Shown piece after piece: positions 54,291 to 64,000 of a stretch of 64,000 nt of DNA (its first letter is position 1; the number at the start of each line of letters is the position of its first letter). The DNA lies in NCBI GenBank assembly GCA_916700875.1, contig CAKAKS010000072.1, positions 34,573,072 through 34,637,071 of the forward strand. The letters run 5' to 3'. A program made the position numbers and the translations under genes. The notes under the pieces were generated by a model. The model saw nothing but the letters and a program-made list of their open reading frames with translations, ran no database searches and was not told the origin of the DNA. The stretch comes from Sebastes aleutianus (lineage: Eukaryota; Chordata; Actinopteri; Perciformes; Sebastidae).

Positions 54291-54738
54291 TTATCCTGTT
54301 TGACTTTTATTTTGAAGGCATACTTACGTAGTTTCCGGCACCACTGTGACGTTCTCTAGCTAGTTTGACGCAGGTCATTAACAGCTGCCTGGTTGCTAGA
54401 CGACTACAATCTGCAACACTGATGTGAAAACAGTCACCTCTGCGCGGAAACGAAAACAACATTTTAACGGATATTCAGGAAGATATGATCACCAGTGTGT
54501 ATCACAGCATCACCGGCTCGTTCACTTGGAGAATGCGTAGTGTTAATGTGGACGAAATATCCGAGTAGTAGTTTAGCTAACGTCTCTTTTGTTGCTCCAT
54601 GTTTTTACTAACGTTAACTAGCAAGAGAGGAGACCTGGTATAGTGCTGTTTGACTCGTTAACAAACGATGAGAAGGTTAACGAACACACGGAGAAAGTCA
54701 AGTTTTCCAACTTAACGTGACTGTTTTGCTCAGCAGCT
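54291..54738 (+). promoter_or_regulatory. iqce 5' flank and 5' UTR
   Basis: Non-repetitive sequence before the iqce start codon, with no TATA box evident. CpG steps and CGCGGAAACG occur around 54440. The exact transcription start is not visible. Confidence 0.4.
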
Positions 54739-55826
54739 ATGTTTAGATCTACTGCTAAGATGTCTCTGGAGGAGAGTGATGAAGACTGTGATGAGCTGGT
54801 GAGTCCTTAGCTTTGGTTTAGGTCAACTGACTCTGTCCCAGTCTTTAGCTGGCTAGTTTACATATTTAAAGCCTGTAGTTGTGCCATGTATGACCCTTGT
54901 GTCTTAACCTGTACACAACTATAGTTTATGGCAGTTATTCCCCAACACGTTTAGCTTGTGACAGCTTCAATCTTTAGTGATGTCTACTTGTGATGCCATA
55001 ATTTGAAGATGTGTTGAGTAATTCAAGCAAATCCTTCTTGTTTGTTTGTCAATTGTCTCATTTGAAGGACTTTTAGAGTTATCTCGAGGTTAAAGTGTGC
55101 AGCATTTTACAAGAAAAGAGCAAACATTAGAGAGAAATCAAAAAATTACTTAAAGGTCCCATATTATGCTCATTTTCAGGTTCATACCTGTATTTTGTGA
55201 TTCTACTAGAACATGTTTACATGCTGTCATGTTCAAAAATATCTTTATTTTCCTGATACTGTCAGCCTGAATATGCCTGCCTCTGTCTTAAACGCTCCGT
55301 TTTAGCACATTTTGACGGAATTGCAACAGAATTGCGTTGCTAGGCAACAGCTTGGGTCCATGTGTACTTCCTGTCAGCTGATGTCATTCACATACACTGC
55401 AACCAGGAATAAACTGGGACACATTTAGAATGTTTATGTTTAAATCTGTGTCAAGGGTCTAAATATTGTATATTTGTGACATCACAAATGGGAAGAAATA
55501 CAGACAGCTTATTTCAAATGCAGAGTTTCTGAATATGGGCTTTGTGTATTTCCTTGTGGATTGAGTGTTTCGATACTCTCACCATATTTATATAGGACTT
55601 AAGCCTGCTTTATAATAAAAAAACATGAAAATCTGACTTTTTTATAATATGGGACCTTTAATGTAAATCGAATATATTTTGTGTAACAGAAGTATTTTGT
55701 GTCTGTTTTATCCATTTAATCATAAATCCAAATCCTCAGGTTGGGAACCACTGGTTTATGAGGCTTAATTTGACTGACGTAAACTAAAAATAGTCTAAAC
55801 ATTTTAAGCAGGAACCTGCATCATCA

Positions 55827-55875
<49 letters not shown>

Positions 55876-57081
55876 AGATTAATGCTTTCTCTCTTTGTCT
55901 GTCTTTCTTCTGACTGTCACTTCTGTGTCCAACATAGGTTGTGGATGGGTTCTCTTTCTCTGCTGATTTTTTGGAAAAGGTAAACAAATGAAGTGTTAAT
56001 GATGAGAATTTCATCTGTGTTTGATTAACACACCTCCCCTCTGCTTTAACGCCTTGTATTTGTTCATTAGCAGAGAACAAGGAGGAAGAGACCTTCTAGC
56101 AAGCCTCCTCCTTCTCCAAGTAAGAACCGCTCAGCTGCTCTGTGGGGGGGGGGTTTAATACTGTAACAAACCCACTTTACAAATGCCATGATTGTTTATA
56201 TGCAGCATGTATATCTCCAAACTTTCTTCAGTTAAACTCAGATAAATCTGAAGCCATTATCATAGGTCCAGACTCCTATAGCGAGCACTTCTACTCTCAA
56301 TTGGTTCTCTGTCCTGCTGAATCAAAAACCAGTGCAGAAATCTAGGCGTTATTGTTGATAACAAAGTTTGACCAACAGGTGAAGTCTGTCATTCAATCGT
56401 GCTTTCTGTAGCTTTTCTAATATCTGGAAAATTAGATTTTTTTTTATCTCCTAAGAATCTAGAAACTGTCATCCACGCTTTCATTATATCCCGTTTAGAC
56501 TACTGTAACTCACTGCATTCTTGTCTCACCCAACACAAACCTCTCAAAACTTAAACTACTACTCACAAAATCCAACAGAAGACTCCACATGACACCTGTT
56601 TAACATCTCTACATTGGTTACCTGTACATTTTAGAATTGATTTTAAAATTGGAATGATTACTTTTAAAGCACGGTTGGGGTTGGCCCCTGATTATATCAC
56701 TGACTTACTAATCCTTTACGAGCCTTAATGCAGCCTGAGATCCTCCGGCAGAGGTCTTTTAGTTATTCCTATAAGTAAAGGCTAAAAACCAGAGGAGACC
56801 GAGCCTTTGGAGTCATGAAACCACGACTCTGGAACGACTTGCTGGAGGAGATCAGGCAGGCTGGCTCTGCTTTGTCTTTCAAATCTCTTTTAAAAACACA
56901 CTTTTTCAGAATTGCTTTCTCCTAATTGTTTATTCTTCTGCTTTTATTCTAATTGCTGTAACTGTGTTTTAGTACTTCATTCCTTGCTTTTTATTTTTTA
57001 CTGTATCAACTCTAGTTTTATTTATTACTGCCTGTTAATTTATCTTTGTAACTTGTTTTTGAAAAGGGCTATATAAATAGA

Positions 57082-57175
<94 letters not shown>

Positions 57176-57350
57176 TATGTGTGTGTGTAGGGTCTCCATA
57201 CCTCTCCAGTATGAGTGTGAAACCCAGAAGAGCAGCAGTGGCGGCCTGGAGACTGCCGAGAGCCTCCCTTGGGGACACCAGAGGGGACACTCCTGTGGAG
57301 AGTGGCTCAGCTCGCCTCACATCCCTCAGCAACGGCCATGGTAGATACAG

Positions 57351-57384
<34 letters not shown>

Positions 57385-58866
57385 TGTCTCTCCTCAGGAG
57401 GGATGGTGGGAGGAGTGGCTGCTGAGGCTCACATGGAAAGAGAGATGAACGGAGCGAGAAGTGAGAGACTCAGTTTGTTCAGCTGGTTTTCTGACTTCGT
57501 AGGTGTCCTGCTCAGTACTGATGTCTTTGTGAAACTGATGATAAGCAACTCTGCAAGTGTTACAACAATACTCAATTTGGCTTGATCTATCTGGGATTTC
57601 CTTTCACTAATAGAAAATCACTTCTATACCTTAAAGGTTCTCTACCATATCCAGATCATTAATATATCAGCAAACAACTATTTGCAATGTAAAGGTATAG
57701 AGGAGTAATGCCTACCTGAGCAGAGAATGAAGTCACTCTCCCTCTGTGTGTGTTGTAATCCGAGCTTCTCCGCACTTTGTTAATTGATTTTTTTCTGGCC
57801 ACATGGGGCCAAAATAACTCCACAACAACCTGAAAAACACTGAGTCTAGCATATTTTCAGTTAACAAAGTTGTTACGTCTAACATTTAGTAAATACACTC
57901 AGTTGCCAGTTTATTAGGACCACCTAGCTAAAACTAGTGCAGTCTAATGCAACAGTCCTGCAATAAATGATGATGGTTATCATGTGCAGTATTTGTTGAT
58001 ACTGTTTTAGAGGCATTGATTCAACTTTATGATCATCAGAGGATGTGGTGCTGTTGAGCTTGCATTACACAGAGAGGTATTTCTGTTATTTCCCTCCCTT
58101 ATATAAATGGGCTGGACAAAGTTATAGAAACACCGCAGTTTGTTTATCAGTGTATTTTGTTGTTGTTGCTGAGTCATTGAGAGCGGACTTTGCAGGCTAC
58201 ACAACCAAAAGAAAGAGTTAAAACAGGCTAAAAAAGCTCTGTAGAGTTGCAGATTCTCTATGACATCATGACTTCATGATCTCTGTACTTTATTGCATTG
58301 TGCATACTTGTTAATTGATCCTTTGTTATATAGAAAATTTGGATTGGTGGAGTTTGAGGCAGTGCTCAAACTACAAAATGTTAAATGCATGAGTCAGGTG
58401 GGGCATTGACTTGTGTAGGGACATATCTTGAACCTCTCTCTGTCTACCTCTTCTTCAGATTTGTCCCAGACGCTGAGATCAGAGTGTGATGTCACACCAG
58501 AGCTCCTCAGACAGACGTTGAGCATGAGGAAACACAAACATCTCTCTGGATCCAACGGTGAGAGAATGTGTGGGTGTGTCAGAGTGAGGGAAAGTAGAGA
58601 CAGGCGAAACTGAAGGTCAGATGAGTTAACTGAGGAGAGGAGACAGTACCAGAAAACAGACTGGAGGTGTTATATAACTGTAAGGTGAGAGTGTGTGTGT
58701 GTGATTGTGGACCATCTCCCCATTTGTCTCTATACGTTGCAGGCTCCACCCTCAGCCCAGGTGACTACAGAGAGAAGGAGGACATGTATGATGAGATTAT
58801 TCGCCTCAAGAAGGTAAAGAGTTACAAAATGAACGTGGTGTATTCAGCTTGTTCATGCATTCAGGA

Positions 58867-58915
<49 letters not shown>

Positions 58916-61900
58916 TTAGAACACATTGTGCATTAGTGGTAGCGAGGTGGGAGTTTCTTCTTCTGCAGGAGAGTTCAGTGTAACATGATGTGTACCTTGC
59001 TAGTCTGCTGAAATGCTACCAGCTCCAGTGTGCTATTCTGTAGTTAACTTTTATTCCTCTGCAGAAGACATTTAATGCACTCTATATATGGTTGGGCGAT
59101 ATGAACGTATATACTGTGCGATGGTAGATTTTACTGTAAGTATAATTTGCTAGGCGTAATATATATTTTGAATTAGGTCACATGAGGTTGGCACGGGTTA
59201 CCGTGGTTACACGTCTCCGACCGGAGGCTGCGTCTGAAAAGATACATAGTACTGTTTATTCACACAAAAGTATGTTGAACGATAGTACACATATTGGGTA
59301 TGTAGTACATAGTATGCTATTTCGGATGCAGCCCAACCGTTTAGAGTCTTTTGTTTTCAACTCCAGTGTTGTCTCATGAGAGGCTGTTGTTTCTGTTTGT
59401 ATGGAAGTTCCAAATAAAAGAGAAAGTCCTCAAATGTAATGAAGCAAGGTATGGTTACTTATTTCAAACCATTTCTTAATTAGATTTGCAGAACAATCAC
59501 TGTATTGTGATATACGTATATCGTTACCGTGATAGAAGATTTTGACCGTATCTCCCTCTCTTTTTATGTTGAACTTTACTTCTTGTGTGATTAATCACTT
59601 GTGATGTTTTCTGCAGATTCTCCAGGCACAGAAGTCTGACAACCAGCAACTGAAAGCCAAACTACGCCGCCTGGAGGAAGATAACGCTAAAAGAGAGAGA
59701 CAGATAGAAGAACTGTTGGATCCCACTAAAGTATGGTCTCGAAATGAATGTTTTTGTCATAGAAACTTTGAACAACAGACACATTTTAAAAACATGTTTT
59801 TTTTTCTATAGGGATCTGAATATACTCGTAGTTTTGTGGATAAGAAAAAAGAAGGGAGTGTGGTGAGTATGCCCAGTCTGTTGATGAACATATCAGAGAT
59901 TATTTGTAGGATTGATTTTACACAGATTTTGGAAAATTGATTGTATCCATGAAGGTTCTCAATGGGCTGAAACAGAGGATCCTGAAGCTGGAGCAGCAGT
60001 GTAGAGAGAAAGAAAATGCCCTGAGGTAAAAAAAAAAAAAAGCTCCCACCTTTGCAAAAGTCCATTTGGTTAATGTGTGAAGCGGCATAATGCTCAGTTT
60101 ATTCCCTTTTTCTCCCAGTAAACTACAAAGTGAGCTGAGGACCACCAACCTGGAGGAGCTGAAGATCACACTAGAAAGCTATTATGACGAGGTAACATGA
60201 CGGCTTGTTGTTACTTTTCCTCCTGAATGTTGAAGTAAAAAGCCTTCTGGTATGTTACCTGAACACCTGAAACATCCACCAAAGGAATGAGAGAAAGAAG
60301 CTTACACTAAAAAATAGTGTTTGGATGAAAAACATGCTCCTTCACAGCTCTGTGTTTCCTTGGTGTGAGAGACGATGTTATCATCACATTTACTTTGGTT
60401 GCAGAGTGTGAGTTCAGCTGAGGAAAAGGAAATCTCCACCTAGCTTGTGAAGTTTATGTTTGTGTGCATCGTGTTTCAGATCCAGAGGCTGAGGATCCTT
60501 CTAGCAGCTGCAGAGAAAAGGTATGCATCTGCTCAATTTCACCCCTTTCAGCCCGATACGGTGACCCTGAATACACCTGTTTATGTCAGTCTGAGTAGAG
60601 TGCTGCAGGGATGACGTATATTTGTAGGCCAACCAGGAAGTTAGCATCACCCTGGTTCCCTCGACAAAAAGCCAATGGGATTTTTCCATTGGGTTTTGCA
60701 GAAAATAAGCTCTGTGGCAAACACACGTTTATGTTACTTGCACGTTTTGTTCAGCAAAATAATCTTCACTAAAGAACACGTGTATCTGGTCCAACAATAG
60801 GATTGCTGTAACCTTTTTAGTTGATTTTGGCTGTGACTTCATGCCCTCTGCTGTTCTTTATCTCCTGGATATTTGAACATGATTGTAGCTTATTGGCGGC
60901 GTGCTGGTTGTTGCATTAACTTCTCATGAAGCTGCCAAGTAAGCAAAATAAATCCTATTAAGATATTGTTCATTGCAGTGTAAATATTGCAGATTTCACT
61001 TTTACAGATCTCAAACACACTCGAAAGATCAAATCAGTCACTTTCCTTCCCCTTCACTAGCATTTAGAAAGGCTGAGGGAACCCTGGGTTTAAACGATGG
61101 CCACACAGATCAAAGGATATTGTTGCAGGATTTGTGATGAATGTTGAATGTAAACCCCTCTCTTTGTGTCTGCAGTAGTCGAGCAGACAGTAAATGCTCC
61201 CAGAGGCAGCTGAAAGTTTTAAGCACCACGGTTCATCGTCTGTCTGAGAACCTGAAGCAGCTCCAACAGGAGAATGCGGCACTCAGAGAGGAGCTCGACA
61301 CCGACAGTCCTGCAGGAGGAATCAAAGGTCTTTCCTCACACTAAACCACACTGACACCCTCGGCCCAGTGTCTCCAAAACCAACCAGACTAAAACACATT
61401 TACTTCATTTGTTCCTTTTATCAATTCCTAGCTTTACTTTTGCTGTACCTCCTTTAAACATGCCTTCGGGAGCAATTTGGGGTTAAGTGTCTTGCTCGAG
61501 GACACATCGACATGTGATAGGAGCAGCTGGGGATCGAACCACCAACCCTCCGATTGGTGGACGACCTGCCTTACCCTCTGAGTCACAGTCGCCATATATC
61601 TCCTTAACATTCTGACACTAAAATGGCACTTTTCAGACGGACAAATCAGGAGAAAATTAACTTTGTTCGAGACCTTTCTCTGTCTCAGCAACATCGGGCA
61701 AATAACGTTTGCTAACGTCCTAGCTAAATATGTCCGTTAGATGTGTAAATATCTAATGTTAAAGAAAATAAAAATACATTATGAAAATATAATCCAATCT
61801 GCTTTCATCCATCCACACGCCATGACCACGCCCACTTAGGAGACAGGAATTATATACCATTTCAAACCATTGGCGGAGAACATAATGCATCATCTTTGTT

Positions 61901-63111
61901 ATAGAGTATCTTTGGTACAAATACAGTGGAGTACAAACCATCCATCCATCCATTATCTGTAACCGCTTTTCCTATTCAGGGTCGCAGGGGGAGCTGGAGC
62001 CGATCCCAGCTGATATTGGGCTAAAGCGGGGTACACCCTGGACAGATTGGCAGACTATCACAGGGCTGACACATAGAGACAGACAACCATTCACGCTCAC
62101 ATTCACACCTACGGGCAATTTAGAGTCAACAATTAACCTGCATGTCTTTGGACTGTGGGAAGAAGCCGGAGAACCCGGAGAAAACCCACAGTAACACGGG
62201 GAGAACGTGCAAACAGCCATCAAAAATGTAATGTAAATTAAATGTAACAAAACATAAATTAATAAAACATAATGACTATCTATTAATCAACAGTCCTGCA
62301 AACAAAAGTAGCAAAATATCAGGTCATTGGCGTCTTTTAAAGATTGTTGTATTCTGCACTGTAATGCTAATGAAACAGGTGTGTGTTTGTGTGTGTGTGT
62401 CCTAGGTTACAGAGAGTGGAGTAAACAGAGACTGTTGAGAAGGCTGTTGGAGGTGGAGAAGGTGAGAGGAAGCTGTAACTAGTTGTCCATGTAAACACAT
62501 GCAGTCACCTGTGACAGATTCATCACAGACCGACTCCTCTCTCCTCTAATCAGAGGCTGGACGACAGCAGAAGACACACCCAGTCAGCCAAACGCAGAGG
62601 CCGATTGGACCAGGAGGTCCAGGCCGCGCTCACGGAGATTCTGGGGTTTACCATGGCAACAGAGGCAGGGGTCTCCGTGGGAACGATTACTGAGAAAAGG
62701 GAGGAGGTTTGTGATCTGAGAGAATGCCTCGGGCAACTGGAGAAGGAGAGGGTGGAGCTTCAAGAGACGCTGTCAAGTAAAGAGTGAGTGAGCAGCAACT
62801 TGAGACTGCTTTTATATATGATATATAGTGTATCCATCTTTTCAAGCCATAATAAATGTTAATTTTATTATATGTTAATAATCTAAACTCATCATATACA
62901 CCAGAGGGAGAATTCAAGGTGGTTCATCAGACTATAAGTAGAGTTTATAAAGCCCCTGAATTTAGTTCTTGAGGCTGAATCTGTGTTGTGTTTGTGTTTT
63001 CAGTGATGAGTTGAGACATTTTAGGACGGAAAGAGAAGAATTGGAGACGGAGACAGAACGATGGAAAGCTGAGCAGACAAATGAGCGGGACAAAGAGAGA
63101 CAGCAGCACAA
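54739..63111 (+). CDS. iqce: IQ domain-containing protein E (3'-partial)
   Basis: Coiled-coil protein of the ciliary EvC zone that helps anchor EVC/EVC2 and supports Hedgehog signalling. Fifteen exons: 54739-54798, 55938-55979, 56071-56119 (or from 56074, tandem CAG acceptor), 57191-57340, 58459-58557, 58743-58813, 59617-59730, 59812-59862, 59955-60025, 60119-60191, 60480-60520, 61176-61327, 62406-62461, 62554-62783, 63004-63111; about 455 residues. Conserved blocks against human IQCE: YREKEDMYDEIIRLKK, KLRRLEEDNAKRERQIE, NGLKQRILKLEQQCREKE, TTNLEELKITLESYYDE and WSKQRLLRRLLEVEK. The acidic N-terminus (SDEDCDEL) and long heptad regions fit the family. The IQ motifs lie beyond 64000. A second in-frame ATG (54760, MSLEES) is an alternative start. 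Introns contain a MITE, an L2 fragment and a SINE. Confidence 0.92.
55154..55657. mobile_element. TTAA MITE family A, copy 3 (iqce intron 1)
   Basis: TTAA at 55150-55153 and 55658-55661. Ends AGGTCCCATATTATG and ATAATATGGGACCT are exact inverses over about 14 bases. Confidence 0.87.
55823..55876. repeat. (ATT)n microsatellite
   Basis: About 16 ATT units in iqce intron 1. Confidence 0.95.
56170..57080 (+). mobile_element. 5'-truncated L2/CR1-type LINE (iqce intron 3)
   Basis: Broken frames encode the C-terminal part of an L2-like reverse transcriptase: LQLNSDKSEAIIIGP (about 56230), HAFIISRLDYCNSL (about 56475), LHWLPVHFRIDFKI-like text near 56610, and PRLWNDLLEEIRQ with FKSLLKTHFF near 56820-56910. 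It ends AAGGGCTATATAAATAGAGTT followed by (ATT)n, the usual tail of this teleost family. Several frameshifts; inactive. Confidence 0.85.
57078..57175. repeat. (ATT)n then (AAT)n tract
   Basis: About 21 ATT units switching to AAT units, extending the LINE tail. It ends 15 bases before the acceptor of iqce exon 4 (57189-57190). Confidence 0.95.
57897..58145. repeat. dispersed teleost repeat (iqce intron 4)
   Basis: Starts CACTCAGTTGCCAGTTTATTAGG and contains ACCTAGCTAAAACTAGTGCAG and GGATGTGGTGCTGTTGAGC. I recognise it as a high-copy fish repeat; its class is uncertain. Confidence 0.6.
59223..59331. repeat. small MITE, GGCTGCGTCTGAAA ends (iqce intron 6)
   Basis: GGCTGCGTCTGAAA at about 59226 is mirrored by TTTCGGATGCAGCC ending at about 59333. 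The interior carries GTATG/CATAC words like the 52894-53330 element. Confidence 0.6.
61430..61600 (-). mobile_element. tRNA-derived SINE (iqce intron 12)
   Basis: On the minus strand the head reads GTGACTCAGAGGGTAAGGC (A-box-like) and, about 30 bases later, GGTTCGATCCC (B box), a tRNA-like pol III promoter. It is followed by a body with TGTCCTCGAGCAAGACACTT and AACCCCAAATTGCTCC, familiar from fish SINEs. Confidence 0.75.
61935..62215 (-). repeat. LINE-type 3' tail (iqce intron 12)
   Basis: The minus-strand counterpart of 34080-34267, here longer, with CCATCCATCCATCCATTATC at its tail end and CATGTCTTTGGACTGTGGG at its inner end. Confidence 0.75.
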
Positions 63112-64000
63112 GTATGTTTTAGTTGTGATGTGCCATTAATATGATTTAATGATGTTTCATTTGACTCAACCTGCCACACTATGTATGTAACATCTCAATA
63201 TCTCTGCTACAGTAAGATTTCTAAAGTTCTGCTTGTTTTTAAAATCAAAACATACATTTTCTTTGAATGTGTGGTGGAATTTAAGAGAACTGTCACAGAC
63301 TGCTGTTGGATTTACATTTGAAACAGTGATTTTATGGGGAAATCTACTTCTGCCCATCCCACAGATCACAGCTGGTGCCTCTGTCATACAGATACTTTGT
63401 AGTTACTTCAAAAATGGCCCAGCAAACACAGTTGGCATCATTATAAAGATCCACTGCAGAATTGTCTGTATGCAAATAATGTCTAAATATAGAACAGCCA
63501 GGCAAGACAAGGAGACGATAGAAAGAGATGTGGCAGTGTAGGAGATGGTCAGATCAATATTATAAAGAAATGATAAAGAAGAGTTGTTTACGGATGCAGT
63601 TTACCTACTCTGCCAGTACTTTCAGCTGGAAAGAGTCTCTTTTACAGTTTGTTTAACTTAAACAAACTAGCCCTAAAGCATACTTTTGCTTTATGGTCTA
63701 TTTGACTCTAAATGGGACCATATTTACTAAATGAACATCATGCTGTATTGAAGAAGACTTGAAATTAGTGATTGAGACCATAAACTCATGTTTACAATGT
63801 TTACTGATGTAATAAATCAAGTGAGAAGTAGGGTCATTTTCTCATAGACTTCTATACAATCAGACTTCTTTTTGCAACCAGAGGAGTCGCCCCCTGCTGG
63901 CTATTAGAAAGAATGCAAGTTTAAGGCACCTCAGCATTGACTTCACTTTTCAGACACGGAGGTTGCCCACTGTTACAGTTACACTGTCAATACCTAAACA
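63112..64000 (+). other. iqce intron 15 (partial)
   Basis: Starts with the donor GTATGT at 63112. No exon was recognised before the window ends. 63836-63990 holds a MITE relative of 21903-22136 (GTCGCCCCCTGCTGGC and CTTCACTTTTCAGACACGG). Confidence 0.65.

Overview
This window is nuclear DNA from a ray-finned fish, most likely a percomorph teleost. The evidence is vertebrate genes with short GT-AG introns, vertebrate protein-coding families, a high density of small DNA transposons, and microsatellites such as (CA)n, (GA)n, (TAGA)n and (ATT)n. It contains no bacterial or viral operon and no CRISPR array. I joined exons by eye from splice sites, reading frame and recalled family sequences, with no database search. 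The exons of the complete genes sum to intact frames.

Layout. (1) 1-2441 (+): last five exons of a retinol dehydrogenase 8 gene; exon 1 lies outside the window. (2) 5490-14229 (+): complete palb2 (BRCA2 partner), 13 coding exons, 1441 aa. (3) 17620-23952 (-): complete plk1 (Polo-like kinase 1), 11 coding exons, 583 aa, convergent with palb2. (4) 24.5-31.6 kb: gene-poor and full of repeats. (5) 32016-32672 (+): single-exon small GTPase of the Ras-dva type, with CCAAT and TATA boxes directly after a 240-bp GA tract. (6) 33.1-38.4 kb: nested transposons. (7) 40104-47327 (-): complete fscn1 (fascin-1), 5 exons, 501 aa. (8) 47.3-54.7 kb: repeat-rich gap between two divergent genes. (9) 54739-63111 (+): first 15 exons of iqce (cilium/Hedgehog coiled-coil protein); its IQ-motif end is beyond the window.

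The genes do not form one pathway. palb2 (homologous recombination) and plk1 (mitotic entry and checkpoint recovery) are neighbours in human 16p12 too, but there DCTN5 sits between them and PALB2 is divergent from DCTN5. Here the two genes meet tail to tail and no dctn5 is visible. fscn1 and iqce correspond to human 7p22, and RDH8 to human 19p13.

The most unusual content is the mobile DNA. At least three distinct non-autonomous families share TTAA target duplications and AGG...CCT termini (Kolobok-like), with about a dozen copies or fragments. Others are two hAT-type insertions and a hAT MITE with 8-bp target duplications, a solo LTR with a perfect 5-bp duplication, a Tc1/mariner-type element, a 437-bp element with perfect 36-bp terminal repeats, an L2-like LINE 3' end, and a tRNA-derived SINE. 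I found no convincing new multi-gene system. The best leads are the TTAA family cluster, a 14-bp tandem expansion inside one copy, an insertion nest at 34 kb, and protein features of palb2 and the GTPase.
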